64,000 nt of DNA from contig NCHQ01000022.1 of NCBI GenBank assembly GCA_002281855.1, positions 1 through 64,000 of the forward strand. The letters are read 5' to 3'. The translations under genes and the position numbers were made by a program. Positions within the stretch are counted from its first letter, which is position 1. Each line of letters opens with the position of its first letter. This DNA is from Rhodospirillales bacterium 24-66-33. GTDB lineage: Bacteria; Pseudomonadota; Alphaproteobacteria; Reyranellales; Reyranellaceae. This document shows positions 24,628 through 33,725 of this stretch, in pieces. A model generated the notes under the pieces. It had not been told where the DNA came from. It searched no databases and saw only the letters and a list, made by a program, of their open reading frames with translations.

Positions 24628-26664
24628 CTAGCGCAGGGCGGCCGCGATATTACCACCGTCCACGGTCGTGACAGCGCCCGTCGTCTTCGCCGCCTTGGCC
24701 AGCGAAACGAAGGCCTGTGCGACGTCGTCGGCCGTCACTTCGAGGCCCAGCAGGTTGCCGCCCATATAGTCGGCCTCGCTGAGACCGCGCGCCTTGGACC
24801 GCTGGGCGATCATTTCGTCCGTCAGGAGACCGGTGCGGATGCGGTCGGCATTCACGGCATTGGCGCGGATACCGTCGGCGCCATGGTCGAGCGCGTACTG
24901 ACGCATCAGGAACAGCGTCGCGGCCTTGGGCAGCCCATAGGGTCCGAAGTCCGGTCCCGGATTGACCGCCTGCTTGGAGGTGTTGAACAGCAGGCAGCCG
25001 CCCAGACCCTGGGTGCGCATGATGCGGACGGCGTTCTGCGCCACGCTCTGGTGGGCCCAGAAGTTGAGTTCGAAGCTTTTGCGCAGCACGGCCTCGTCGA
25101 CGTCGCCGATGCGACCCTGCCAGGCCGCGCCCGCGTTGGACACCACGATGTCGACGCCGCCGAAGGTCGCCGCGACCGTGTCGAAGGCTTCGCGCACCGA
25201 CTGCGGATCGGTGACGTCGCAGGTGACGCCGAAGCCCTTGACCTTCGAAACGTCCCGGTCGAGCACCGCGACCTCGGCGCCCTCGCGCGCGAAGGCGGCC
25301 GCGGTCGCTGCCCCAATGCCCGACGCGCCGCCGGTCACGACCACGATGCGCCGCGCCAGCGGCTTCTCGGCCGCGGCGCTGAGCTTGGCCTGTTCGAGCG
25401 ACCAGTATTCGATGTCGAAGATGTCGGGCTCGGGAATGCACTCGTAGGTGCCGAGCCGCTCGGCATCGGCGATCACCGCCACCGTCGTCTCGGCGAGATC
25501 GGCCGCGATCTTGGCGTCCTTCGACGTGTTGCCGATCCCGAACAGGCCGACGCCGGGCACCAGCGCCACGCGCGGGATCGGATCGAGCTCCTTCTTCGCC
25601 GTGATCTGCTTGCCGTTGTAGCGTGCGAAATAGGCGTGATAGTCGGCCGCGAACTTTTCGAGCGCGGCCTTCGTCTCGCTCGTGAACGTATCGAGCTTGC
25701 CGGCTTCCGGCGCGGGCGCGACGAAGGCCACGTTCTTGGTGCGGATCGCATGGTCGGGCGTCACCGGACCCTGCTGGCTGTAGCGCGCGATCTCCTTGCC
25801 GTTCACATAGGCCAGGATCTCGGGCGAGCTGCGGAACTCAAAGACGAAGCGTTGTGCGGCTTCGCGGCCGCCGCTCTTCGCCGGCAGCGAGAACAGTCCG
25901 CGCAGGATCGGCGCGATTTCGGCCGCCGTTGCGGGAGTTGCCGGCAGGGTGGCGCCCGGGAAGATCTTGCGTGTGGCCTTGGCGAGACGCTGCTCGGCCA
26001 TCGTCACGAGATCGATCATGCGGACATAGGCTTCCTCGGCCGTCGCGCCCATCGAGAAGATGCCGTGCTTCAGCAGGATCAGCCCCTCGACGTCGGGGTT
26101 CGCGCGCGCGATCTCGGCGGTCTTCTTGGCGAGCGCGAAGCCCGGCATGACGTAGGGGACCAGCGCCGCGCGCCTGCCGTAGAGATCGGCCGCCAGCTCC
26201 GCGCCGTCGGGCTGGTCGGTCAGCGCCAGCACCGCGTTGGAATGCGTATGGTCGATGAACTTGTGCGGCAGAAACGCGTGCAGCAGCGTCTCGACCGACG
26301 GGTTGGGCGCCTTGCTGTCGAGCAGGTTGGCGCGCTGGACGTTCACCATGTCCTCGTCGCTGAGGGCCTGCAGTCCTTCCAGTTCGCGCAGCGGCGCGAG
26401 GCGGACGGCCGGCAGGCCGGGCGCCTCGATCGTGCCCATGTCCCAGCCGCTACCCTTGACGCAGAGCACGTCGAGCGCCTGGCCGGTGACGTCGGCCATG
26501 CGCGTCTTTACAGAAGTGTTGCCGCCGCCGTGCAGCACCAGCTTCGGCTCGCCGCCCAGCAGGCGTGTCGTGTAGACGCGCAGAGCCAGGTCCTCGCCGA
26601 TGCCCTTGGCGGCGTGGCTCGCGATGGCTTGCTGGGCGTCGTCGTCGGACCAGAGGTTCTTCAT
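24628..26664 (-). CDS. Bifunctional class II aldolase / short-chain dehydrogenase (RhaD-type fusion)
   Basis: A 678-residue fusion. Residues about 1-400 are a class II aldolase/adducin domain: LVLHGGGNTSVKTR, the zinc His pair in FIDHTHSNAVLAL, the KHGIFSMGATAEEAY segment and a lid region. Residues about 430-678 are an SDR: VTGGASGIGAATAAAFAREG, DIVVSNAG, and the Tyr-x3-Lys of FGPYGLPKAA. Such fusions act in sugar breakdown, for example rhamnulose-1-phosphate cleavage joined to lactaldehyde oxidation, but the sugar here is unknown. A Bug-type binding protein follows upstream by eight bases, and a dioxygenase lies downstream, so it may belong to a sugar or sugar-acid locus. Confidence 0.88.
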   Translation of the reverse strand: MKNLWSDDDAQQAIASHAAKGIGEDLALRVYTTRLLGGEPKLVLHGGGNTSVKTRMADVTGQALDVLCVKGSGWDMGTIEAPGLPAVRLAPLRELEGLQALSDEDMVNVQRANLLDSKAPNPSVETLLHAFLPHKFIDHTHSNAVLALTDQPDGAELAADLYGRRAALVPYVMPGFALAKKTAEIARANPDVEGLILLKHGIFSMGATAEEAYVRMIDLVTMAEQRLAKATRKIFPGATLPATPATAAEIAPILRGLFSLPAKSGGREAAQRFVFEFRSSPEILAYVNGKEIARYSQQGPVTPDHAIRTKNVAFVAPAPEAGKLDTFTSETKAALEKFAADYHAYFARYNGKQITAKKELDPIPRVALVPGVGLFGIGNTSKDAKIAADLAETTVAVIADAERLGTYECIPEPDIFDIEYWSLEQAKLSAAAEKPLARRIVVVTGGASGIGAATAAAFAREGAEVAVLDRDVSKVKGFGVTCDVTDPQSVREAFDTVAATFGGVDIVVSNAGAAWQGRIGDVDEAVLRKSFELNFWAHQSVAQNAVRIMRTQGLGGCLLFNTSKQAVNPGPDFGPYGLPKAATLFLMRQYALDHGADGIRANAVNADRIRTGLLTDEMIAQRSKARGLSEADYMGGNLLGLEVTADDVAQAFVSLAKAAKTTGAVTTVDGGNIAAALR

Positions 26665-26672
26665 GGCGCTGC

Positions 26673-27674
26673 CTATTCTCCCGGCTCGATCCCGGCATCC
26701 TTGGCGATCTTCACCCAGGTCGCGATCTCCCGCTCCTGGTACGGCTTGAACTGCGCGGGGTCGCGCGGCTCGACGGTGAAGCCGAGCTTGTCGATCTTCT
26801 CGACGACCTCGGGCTTCTTCAGGCTCTTCATGATCTCAGCCGAGAGCCGGTCGAGCGCGGGCTGCGGCGTCGCTGCCGGCGCGAAGAAGGCGGCCCACGA
26901 CGAGGCGTTGGCGCCGGTCACGCCCTGCTCCTCGAGCGTCGGCACGTCTGGCAGCTGCGGATTGCGCTTGGCGCTGCCGATCGCGATGGCGCGGATCGTG
27001 CCGGCCTTGATCTGGGCGAGCACGCTGGGCAGCGTCGAGTTGGAGATGTCGATGCGGCCGCCGACCAGGTCCTGCACCAGCGGCGGCGCGCCGCGATAGG
27101 GCACCTGGGTCATCTTGATGCCGGTGCGGGCCATGAACAGTTCGGTCGAGAGATGCGAGCCCGAGCCGATGCCGGTGGAGCCGTAGTTCAACTCGCCGGG
27201 CTTGGACTTGGCCAGCGCGACAAGCTCCTGGATGTTCTTCACCGGCAGGTCCTTGCGCACGACGAAGACATGCTCGAAGGCGCCGGCGCCGGCCAGCGGC
27301 GCGAAGTCCTTCACCGCGTCGTAGCCCGGCTCCTTCAACATGAACATGTTGTTGCCGTGGGTCTGGTTGTTGCCGAACGTGATCGTCAGTCCGTCCGGCT
27401 TGGCCTTGGCGACGGTGCGCGTGCCGATGGCACCGGCACCGCCCGAGATATTCTCGACCACGACCTGCTGCCCGAGCGGACCGGAAATGTCGGCGGCGAC
27501 GATGCGCGCGATCACGTCGGTCGGGCCGCCGGCCGGATAGGCCACGACCATCTTGATGGGGCCGGACGGTTGCCAGGCCGATTGTGCGTTCTGGGCAAAG
27601 GCGGGCCCAGAGAAAACAGACTGGGCGAAGGGCGCGGCGAGCAGGCCGGCGCTGAACAGACGACGCTTGATCAT
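26673..27674 (-). CDS. Tripartite tricarboxylate transporter substrate-binding protein (Bug/TctC family)
   Basis: A 333-residue periplasmic binding protein. It has a signal peptide (RRLFSAGLLAAPFAQ, cut near PAFAQ) and Bug-family marks: VAYPAGGPTDVIARIVA, QQVVVENISGGAGAIGT, GNNQTHGNNMFMLK and the C-terminal KIAKDAGIEPGE. These proteins bind small carboxylates or amides and deliver them to TctAB, but no TctA or TctB gene is present here, as is usual for orphan Bug genes in such bacteria. It lies 12 bases after the MDR gene and eight before the aldolase fusion, so it is likely in one transcript with them. The ligand is unknown. Confidence 0.9.
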   Translation of the reverse strand: MIKRRLFSAGLLAAPFAQSVFSGPAFAQNAQSAWQPSGPIKMVVAYPAGGPTDVIARIVAADISGPLGQQVVVENISGGAGAIGTRTVAKAKPDGLTITFGNNQTHGNNMFMLKEPGYDAVKDFAPLAGAGAFEHVFVVRKDLPVKNIQELVALAKSKPGELNYGSTGIGSGSHLSTELFMARTGIKMTQVPYRGAPPLVQDLVGGRIDISNSTLPSVLAQIKAGTIRAIAIGSAKRNPQLPDVPTLEEQGVTGANASSWAAFFAPAATPQPALDRLSAEIMKSLKKPEVVEKIDKLGFTVEPRDPAQFKPYQEREIATWVKIAKDAGIEPGE

Positions 27675-27686
27675 GAGATCTGCTTC

Positions 27687-28700
27687 CTAGGCGTGTGAAA
27701 TGACGATCTTGCCGAAATGCTTCTGGCTCTTGAGGTGCCGGTAGGCAGCCTGGGCCTCGGCGAACGGGAACACCTTGTCGATGACGGGCTTCAGCCCGTT
27801 CGCCTCGATGGCGCGGTTCATCGCCTCGAACATCTGCGTGCTGCCGACATAGAGGCCCTGGACCTTGAGGTTGCGGCGCAGGATCGGCATCGGATCGAGC
27901 GTCGCCATCCCCGACAGCAGCCCGATCACCGCGATCGAGCCACCCAGCCGGGTCGCCAGGAAGGAGCGCGGCAGCGTGCCGGCGCCGCCGACCTCGACCG
28001 TGATGTCGGCGCCGCGGCCGCCGGTCAGCTTCAGCGTTTCCTGGTCCCAGTCCGGCGTCGTCTTGTAGTCGACCACCGCCTCGGCGCCCATCTGCTTCAG
28101 CCGTTCGGCCTTGGCGGCGGAACTGGAGGTGCCGATGACGCGGGCGCCGAACATCCGCGCGAACTGCAGTGCAAAGATGGAGACGCCGCCGGTGCCCTGG
28201 ATCTGCACCACGTCGCCCGCCTTGATGTGGCCGATCTCGACCAGGGCGTTCCACGCCGTGACGGCGGCACAGGGGAGGGTGGCGCCTTCCTCGTAGCTGA
28301 GATGCGCCGGCAGCTTCACGACGCCTTCTTCCTCGAGCACCGCGAGTTCGGTCAGCATGCCGTCGACCGCCCCGCCCAACGCGGAGGGCATGGCGCTCTC
28401 GCTGATGGCGCCGCCGAACCAGCGCTGCATGAAGCAGCCCGCGACCCGGTCGCCAACCTTGACCCGGCTCACGCCCGGTCCGACCGCGACGACCTCGCCC
28501 GCGCCGTCCGACAGCGGGATGAGGTCGGGCTTGGCCGCCGACCGTGCATACTGCGCCTCGATGGTGAGCAGGTCGCGGTAGTTCAGCGACGTCGCCCTGA
28601 CCCGCACCAGCACCTGCCGCGGTCCCGGCGTCGGGTCCGGCCGCTCGGCCAGGGTGAGCGAGTCGATGCCCTTGGGGGTGGGGATGACATAGCACTTCAT
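27687..28700 (-). CDS. Medium-chain dehydrogenase/reductase (quinone-oxidoreductase-like)
   Basis: A 337-residue MDR protein. The catalytic domain includes VRATSLNYRDLLTIEAQYA and LSDGAGEVVAVGPGVSRVKV; the NAD(P) fold is QIQGTGGVSIFALQFARMFG followed by GTSSSAAKAERLKQMGA. The Cys that binds catalytic zinc in alcohol dehydrogenases is not visible at NYRDLL, so this is a zinc-free quinone or enoyl reductase type. The ATG at 28700 is chosen over 28739 for the normal MKCYVIP start. It heads the leftward run MDR-Bug-aldolase/SDR-dioxygenase. Specificity unknown. Confidence 0.87.
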   Translation of the reverse strand: MKCYVIPTPKGIDSLTLAERPDPTPGPRQVLVRVRATSLNYRDLLTIEAQYARSAAKPDLIPLSDGAGEVVAVGPGVSRVKVGDRVAGCFMQRWFGGAISESAMPSALGGAVDGMLTELAVLEEEGVVKLPAHLSYEEGATLPCAAVTAWNALVEIGHIKAGDVVQIQGTGGVSIFALQFARMFGARVIGTSSSAAKAERLKQMGAEAVVDYKTTPDWDQETLKLTGGRGADITVEVGGAGTLPRSFLATRLGGSIAVIGLLSGMATLDPMPILRRNLKVQGLYVGSTQMFEAMNRAIEANGLKPVIDKVFPFAEAQAAYRHLKSQKHFGKIVISHA

Positions 28701-28755
28701 TGGTCGGCTCCCGTAAGCGCAGGCGCTTGAATGGCGCACATTATGACGTCCCGCA

Positions 28756-28828
28756 CATTGTCCTGAGCGCAGCGAGGGACCTTGTTTGGCAGTCGGAAAG
28801 GTCCCTCGCTGCGCTCAGGATGACAATG
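28756..28828. repeat. Palindromic repeat family R1, copy 2
   Basis: Arms CATTGTCCTGAGCGCAGCGA (28756-28775) and TCGCTGCGCTCAGGATGACA (28806-28825) with a short spacer, giving a 73-base hairpin. The arms carry one difference in the loop-side base (GAGGGAC against GAAGGA in the other copies), changed on both sides so pairing is kept. It lies between two genes on the same strand, not at a convergent junction. Confidence 0.85.
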
Positions 28829-28856
28829 GGGGCGGTGCAGGCGGGGTGCGCCATCG

Positions 28857-29360
28857 TCACTTGGCGTCGCCCTTCAGTTCGATGATGGTCTTGGCCATGA
28901 CGGCCTCCTGGTCCCAAGGGAACAGGATCCAGGTGTCCTGGCTCACCTCGGTGACATAGCTGTCGACCACCGGCCGGCCGGCGGGTTTTGCATAGACCGT
29001 GGCGAAATGGGCCTCGGGGAGCATGGTGCGGACCGCGCGGGCGGTGACGCCGGTATCGACCAGATCGTCGACGATCAGCCAGCCGGCGCCCTTGTCCTGC
29101 TCGGCCGAGGTGCCTTTCAGCAGCTCGACCTTGGCCCCGCGTTCCATGCGGTCGTAGGTCGAGCAGCAGACCGTGTCGATCAGGCGAAGATTCAGTTCGC
29201 GCGCAATGATGGCGGCCGGGACGAGGCCGCCGCGGGTGATCGCGACCAGGCCCTTGAAGGGTCCGAGGTCGGCCAGCCGCCAGGCCAGCGCCCGTGCGTC
29301 GCGATGCAATTCCGTCCACGAGACGGGGAACATCCTGTTGTAACCAGCACTGCCCGCCAT
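28857..29360 (-). CDS. gpt: Xanthine-guanine phosphoribosyltransferase
   Basis: A 167-residue type I phosphoribosyltransferase. It has the N-terminal RMFPVSWTELHRDARALAW, GLVAITRGGLVPAAIIAREL with the conserved Gly-Gly, and the PRPP-binding GWLIVDDLVDTGVTARAVR. It salvages xanthine and guanine by joining them to PRPP in the cytoplasm. The ATG at 29360 gives family length. An R1 palindrome lies just past its end, in line with a terminator role. It is divergent from terC. Confidence 0.88.
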   Translation of the reverse strand: MAGSAGYNRMFPVSWTELHRDARALAWRLADLGPFKGLVAITRGGLVPAAIIARELNLRLIDTVCCSTYDRMERGAKVELLKGTSAEQDKGAGWLIVDDLVDTGVTARAVRTMLPEAHFATVYAKPAGRPVVDSYVTEVSQDTWILFPWDQEAVMAKTIIELKGDAK

Positions 29361-29393
29361 GCGATTTCGTCCCTGGATCCTGTCCGGTTTGGC

Positions 29394-29422
29394 TTGCCCC
29401 TACGGGAGGGCTGCACTAACAC
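29394..29422 (+). promoter_or_regulatory. Candidate promoter for terC-usp
   Basis: TTGCCC at 29394-29399 and TAACAC at 29417-29422 are spaced by 17 bases, a reasonable sigma-70-type arrangement. This would start transcription about 70 bases before terC. The match is approximate and was made by eye. Confidence 0.3.
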
Positions 29423-29499
29423 CTTCGGCCGAAGCTTAGAAGCGCGCGCCGCTGGGAAACAGCGCGTGCGGGGGAATATGGTACGGGGACTGCTGCAAA

Positions 29500-30228
29500 A
29501 TGGGATTTGAGCTGACGCCCGCTTTCTGGAGCGGTCTGACCCAGATCATTCTGGTCAACATCATCCTGTCGGGCGACAACGCCCTCGTCATCGCGCTCGC
29601 CTGCCGGAACCTCGAGAAGAAGCACCAGCGGCCCGCCATCATCATCGGCAGCGGCGGCGCCATCCTGTTGCGAATCCTGTTCGTTCTGATCGTCGACTAC
29701 CTGCTGTCGGTTCCCTTCCTGAAGCTCATCGGCGGCATGCTGCTCCTGTGGATCGGCATCAAGCTGGTGCAGGGCGAGGAAGAGGGCGAGGGCGGTGTCA
29801 AGGCGGCCAGCTCGCTGAGTTCGGCCATCCGCACCATCATCATCGCCGACGCCGTGATGAGCCTCGACAACGCCATCGCGATCGCCGCGGCCGCCAAGGG
29901 CGACACGACGCTGATGGTGCTGGGCCTCATCATCTCCATCCCGCTGATCGTGTTCGGTGCCACGCTGATCATGGCCCTGCTCAACCGCTTCCCGGTCATC
30001 GTGATCGCCGGCGGCGCGCTGCTGGGCTGGATCGCAGGCGAGGTGCTGGCCACCGACCCGGGCTATGCCGCCAAGCTCACCGCCCTCACGCCGCATGCCA
30101 AGACGATCCTCGAGATCGGCTGCGCGGTGCTGGTCGTGGCGGTCGGCTACTTCCTCCAGCACCGGGCGAAGCAAAAGCACAGGGCACACGATCCGGTCGA
30201 TCTCGCGGCAACCAAGAGCAAGGAGTAG
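29500..30228 (+). CDS. TerC family membrane protein (YjbE-type)
   Basis: A 242-residue inner-membrane protein with about seven hydrophobic segments. Two Asp-Asn metal motifs mark the TerC family: NIILSGDNALVIALAC near 25 and DAVMSLDNAIAIAAAAKG near 120. TerC-type proteins have been tied to tellurite resistance and more recently to manganese export and protection of secreted metalloenzymes. It ends with a charged cytoplasmic tail. A universal stress protein gene follows by five bases, so they form an operon. Confidence 0.9.
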   Translation: MGFELTPAFWSGLTQIILVNIILSGDNALVIALACRNLEKKHQRPAIIIGSGGAILLRILFVLIVDYLLSVPFLKLIGGMLLLWIGIKLVQGEEEGEGGVKAASSLSSAIRTIIIADAVMSLDNAIAIAAAAKGDTTLMVLGLIISIPLIVFGATLIMALLNRFPVIVIAGGALLGWIAGEVLATDPGYAAKLTALTPHAKTILEIGCAVLVVAVGYFLQHRAKQKHRAHDPVDLAATKSKE

Positions 30229-30233
30229 CGACC

Positions 30234-30665
30234 ATGCACAAGATCAATGCCATCCTCGTCGCGGTCGACGGCTCGGAGACGTCCGATCGGGCAGTCCAGC
30301 ATGCGCTCGACATGATCGCCACCGGCTGCGCGGCCGAGCTGCATCTGCTGAACGTACAGCCGAGTGTCGGCGGTGCCGTCTCGACTTTCGTGTCGCGCGA
30401 ACAGATCGATTCCTATCACCGGGAAGAGGGCGAAAAGGCCCTCGCCTCGGCGGTGGCGATGGCGCAGAAGGACTCGGTGACGGCCAAGACGCATGTCGGC
30501 GTCGGTCGCCAGGGCGAGATCGTCGCCGACTTCGCCCGCAAGCTGGGCGCGGGCCTGGTCGTGATGGGCACGCGCGGCCATACCGGTCTCACCGGCGTGC
30601 TGCTGGGTTCGGTGGCACAGGACGTGATCGCGCACTCCCAGGTACCCGTCACCCTCGTCAAGTAG
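30234..30665 (+). CDS. Universal stress protein UspA family
   Basis: A 143-residue UspA-fold protein. It starts INAILVAVDGSETSDRAVQH and ends with the ATP-binding signature MGTRGHTGLTGVLLGSVAQD (a GxxG then nine residues then GS pattern), followed by VPVTLVK. UspA proteins bind ATP or AMP and aid survival under stress; the specific role is unknown. It follows terC by five bases and precedes dgt by 50. Confidence 0.9.
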   Translation: MHKINAILVAVDGSETSDRAVQHALDMIATGCAAELHLLNVQPSVGGAVSTFVSREQIDSYHREEGEKALASAVAMAQKDSVTAKTHVGVGRQGEIVADFARKLGAGLVVMGTRGHTGLTGVLLGSVAQDVIAHSQVPVTLVK

Positions 30666-30715
30666 CCATCCCGGCCGCGACGGCGTAGAACGCGGGCCCT
30701 GCAGGAGGACCGCGT

Positions 30716-31903
30716 TTGGCCGAGGAGATGTGGCGACACGAGGCGCTCGCGCCCTATGCGACGCTGCCGTGGCAGAGCAAGGGACGCTACCATCGCGAGG
30801 CCGAGTCGCCGAGCCGAAGCCCGTTCCAGCGGGACCGCGACCGCATCATCCATTCGACGGCGTTCCGCCGGCTGAAGCACAAGACGCAGGTCTTCGTGTT
30901 CCACGAGGGCGACCATTACCGCACGCGCCTGACCCATTCGCTGGAAGTCGCCCAGATCACGCGCACGATCTGCCGCGTACTGCGCCTCGACGAGGATCTC
31001 GGCGAGGCCGTGGCGCTGGCCCACGATCTCGGCCACACGCCGTTCGGCCATGCCGGCGAGGAGGCGCTGCACGGCGTCATGACGCCCTATGCCGGGTTCG
31101 ACCACAACGCCCAGACCCTGCGCATCCTCACCAAGCTCGAGGACCGCTACGCCGAGTTCAACGGGCTGAACCTCACCTGGGAGACCCTCGAGGGGGCGGT
31201 CAAACACAACGGCCCGCTGTTGAAGCCGGGCCGGGCGCTCGCCGAATTGCCGGCCGCGATCGTCGACTATTGCAAGGACCACGACCTCGAGCTCGACGGC
31301 CATGCCGGGCCGGAAGCGCAGGTGGCGGCGCTGAGCGACGACATCGCCTACAACAACCACGACATCGACGACGGGCTGCGGGCCGGCCTGTTCGAGGTCG
31401 CGGACCTGCTCGACCTGCCGCTGGTCGGCGAGATGTTCTCCCTGGTGAGCGACAAGTATCCCGGCATCGACCAGACCCGCCTGATCCACGAGGCGGTGCG
31501 GCGCGTGATCAACGCCATGGTCGAGGATGTTGTGGCCGAGACGCGCCGCCGGCTGGCCGACGCCGCGCCGAAGTCGGTGGCCGACATCCGCGCCCTGGGC
31601 CGGCCCGTCGTGGCTTTTTCCGAGGCGATGGCCGCGACCGAGAAGACCGTGAAGCGCTTCCTCTACACGCGCATGTACGAGCACTGGAAGCTCAACCGCT
31701 CGCATTCCAAGGCCCGCCGTGTCGTGGTCGACCTGTTCGAGCTTCTGTTCGCCGAACCCAACTGCCTGCCCTCGCCGTGGCGCGAGAAGGCCGAGCAGGC
31801 CGGCACCCATGCCCGGGCCCGCGTCGTGGCCGACTACATCGCCGGCATGACCGACCGCTTCGCCCTCGACGAGCACCGCCGCCTGTTCGACCTCTATTCC
31901 TGA
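30716..31903 (+). CDS. dgt: Deoxyguanosinetriphosphate triphosphohydrolase-like protein
   Basis: A 395-residue HD-domain dNTPase of the short (type 2) class. Metal residues: His in RTRLTHSLEVAQIT near 80, the His-Asp pair in ALAHDLGHTPFGHAGEEAL near 105, and the last Asp in ALSDDIAYNNHDIDDG. It removes triphosphate from dGTP or other dNTPs and controls nucleotide pools. A TTG at 30716 lies nine bases after a GGAGG and is preferred; an in-frame ATG at 30728 would drop four residues. It begins the long core run ending at nlpD. Confidence 0.88.
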   Translation: MAEEMWRHEALAPYATLPWQSKGRYHREAESPSRSPFQRDRDRIIHSTAFRRLKHKTQVFVFHEGDHYRTRLTHSLEVAQITRTICRVLRLDEDLGEAVALAHDLGHTPFGHAGEEALHGVMTPYAGFDHNAQTLRILTKLEDRYAEFNGLNLTWETLEGAVKHNGPLLKPGRALAELPAAIVDYCKDHDLELDGHAGPEAQVAALSDDIAYNNHDIDDGLRAGLFEVADLLDLPLVGEMFSLVSDKYPGIDQTRLIHEAVRRVINAMVEDVVAETRRRLADAAPKSVADIRALGRPVVAFSEAMAATEKTVKRFLYTRMYEHWKLNRSHSKARRVVVDLFELLFAEPNCLPSPWREKAEQAGTHARARVVADYIAGMTDRFALDEHRRLFDLYS

Positions 31904-31923
31904 GCTCCAGTCGAGACGACGGG
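31904..31923. repeat. Relic of repeat family R2
   Basis: GCTCCAGTCGAGACGACGGG matches the right outer arm of the R2 element at 20456 with one difference. No left arm or inner arms are nearby. It lies right at the dgt stop, inside the dgt-argS gap, and looks like a decayed copy or a solo arm. Confidence 0.6.
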
Positions 31924-31979
31924 GAAGGGAAGAGGGGCTCCCGGATGACAAAAGGCGCGGATTCGGCAATACCCGGCCC

Positions 31980-33722
31980 ATGAATCCCTACCGTCATTTC
32001 ATCGGCGAGATCGTCGCGGCCCTCCAGTCCATGCAGGCCGCGGGGGAACTGCCCGAAAAGCTCGATTTTTCCGCCATCACGGCCGAGCCGCCGCGCGATG
32101 CCGCGCATGGCGACATCGCGACCAACGCCGCGATGGTCCTGTCCAAGGCGGCGGGCAAGAAGCCGCGCGACATCGCCGAGCCGCTGCTGGCGCGGCTCAA
32201 GGCCAATCCCGACGTGGTCGATGGGACGGTGGCGGGGCCGGGCTTCCTCAACCTCAAGATCGCCGACGGATTCTGGCGCGCGCGCCTCGGCGACTGCCTG
32301 AAGGCCGGGGTCGCCTATGGCGATTCGACGATGCGCAAGGCCCGGAAGGTGAACGTCGAATATGTCTCGGCCAACCCCACGGGGCCGCTGCACGTCGCGC
32401 ATGCGCGCGGCGCGGTCGTGGGCGACGCGCTGGCCAACCTGCTGCACAAGGCGGGCTTCGAGGTCACCAAGGAATACTACATCAACGACGCGGGCGCCCA
32501 GGTCGACAAGCTCGGACAGTCGACCTACCTGCGCTACCGCGAGGCGCTCGGCGAGACGATCGACTCGATTCCCGAGGGCCTCTATCCCGGCGAGTATCTG
32601 AAGGACGTGGGCGCCGCGATCGCCAAACGTGACGGGGCGCGCTGGATCGGCAAGCCCGAGTCCGACTGGCTTCCCGAGATGCGCGCCTTCGCCATTGCCA
32701 CGCTGATGGCGGAGATCAAGGCCGACCTGGAGACGCTGGGCGTCCATATCGACGTGTTCTCGTCGGAGCGCGCCCTGGTCGAGAGCGGCGCCGTCGACCG
32801 CGCCTTCGAGGAGCTGACGAAACAGGGTCTCATCTACCAGGGGCGGCTGGAGCCGCCGAAGGGGCAGCTTCCCGACGATTGGGAGGATCGCGAGCAGACG
32901 CTGTTCCGGGCCACCCAGTTCGGCGACGAGGTCGACCGGCCGCTCAAGAAGTCGGACGGGACCTGGACCTACTTCGCCAACGACATCGCCTATCACCACG
33001 ACAAGTACCGGCGCGGCTTCGCCGACATGATCGACGTGTGGGGCGCCGACCATGGCGGCTACGTCAAGCGCATGAAGGCGGCGGTCAGCGCCATCACCGA
33101 AAAGCAGGGCGAGCTCGACGTGAAGCTCTGCCAGCTCGTGCGCGTGATGCGCAACGGCGAGCTGGTGCGCATGTCCAAGCGCGCCGGCACCTTCGTGACC
33201 CTGCGCGACCTGCTCGACGAGGTCGGGCCCGACGTCGTGCGCTTCACCATGCTCACGCGCAAGAACGACGCGCCGTTCGACTTCGATCTCGTGAAGGCCA
33301 CCGAACAGTCACGCGACAACCCGGTCTGGTATGTCCAGTATGGGCATGCGCGGACCCGCTCCGTGATGCGCCAGGCGACGGCCGCGGGCATCGCGATCGA
33401 CGGTCTCGACGGCGCGCCGCTCGACCGGCTGTCCGATGTCGGCGAACTCGCGCTGATCCGGATGATCGCGCAGTGGCCGCGTCAGGTCGAAGCGGCCGCG
33501 GTGGCGCACGAGCCTCATCGCATCGGCTTCTATCTCTACGACCTGGCAGCCGCCTTCCATTCCCACTGGAACCGGGGACGGGAGGAGCCGGGCCTGCGCT
33601 TCGTGATCGAAGGCGACTCCGATCTCACGCGCGCGCGTCTGGCATTGGTACAGGGAATCGGTTTTGTGATAGGATCAGGATTAAAGGTCTTCGGCGTAAC
33701 ACCCGTCGATGAAATGAGATAA
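31980..33722 (+). CDS. argS: Arginine-tRNA ligase
   Basis: A 580-residue class I aminoacyl-tRNA synthetase. The HIGH-type motif is GPLHVAHARGAVVGD near 137 and the KMSKS-type motif is reduced to VRMSKRAGTF near 400, common in ArgRS. The N-terminal ArgRS-specific domain and the DALR anticodon domain with FYLYDLAAAFHSHWNRG are present. It charges tRNA-Arg in the cytoplasm. The ATG at 31980 follows a 76-base gap after dgt. The SPOR protein gene starts three bases after the stop. Confidence 0.95.
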   Translation: MNPYRHFIGEIVAALQSMQAAGELPEKLDFSAITAEPPRDAAHGDIATNAAMVLSKAAGKKPRDIAEPLLARLKANPDVVDGTVAGPGFLNLKIADGFWRARLGDCLKAGVAYGDSTMRKARKVNVEYVSANPTGPLHVAHARGAVVGDALANLLHKAGFEVTKEYYINDAGAQVDKLGQSTYLRYREALGETIDSIPEGLYPGEYLKDVGAAIAKRDGARWIGKPESDWLPEMRAFAIATLMAEIKADLETLGVHIDVFSSERALVESGAVDRAFEELTKQGLIYQGRLEPPKGQLPDDWEDREQTLFRATQFGDEVDRPLKKSDGTWTYFANDIAYHHDKYRRGFADMIDVWGADHGGYVKRMKAAVSAITEKQGELDVKLCQLVRVMRNGELVRMSKRAGTFVTLRDLLDEVGPDVVRFTMLTRKNDAPFDFDLVKATEQSRDNPVWYVQYGHARTRSVMRQATAAGIAIDGLDGAPLDRLSDVGELALIRMIAQWPRQVEAAAVAHEPHRIGFYLYDLAAAFHSHWNRGREEPGLRFVIEGDSDLTRARLALVQGIGFVIGSGLKVFGVTPVDEMR

Positions 33723-33725
33723 CAA

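Noticed and set aside
24628..26664. Link of the aldolase-SDR fusion to the methylthioribose DHAP shunt through mtnA
   Set aside because: The two genes are about 20 kb apart in different operons, and the fusion is of the rhamnulose type, so there is no positional support.
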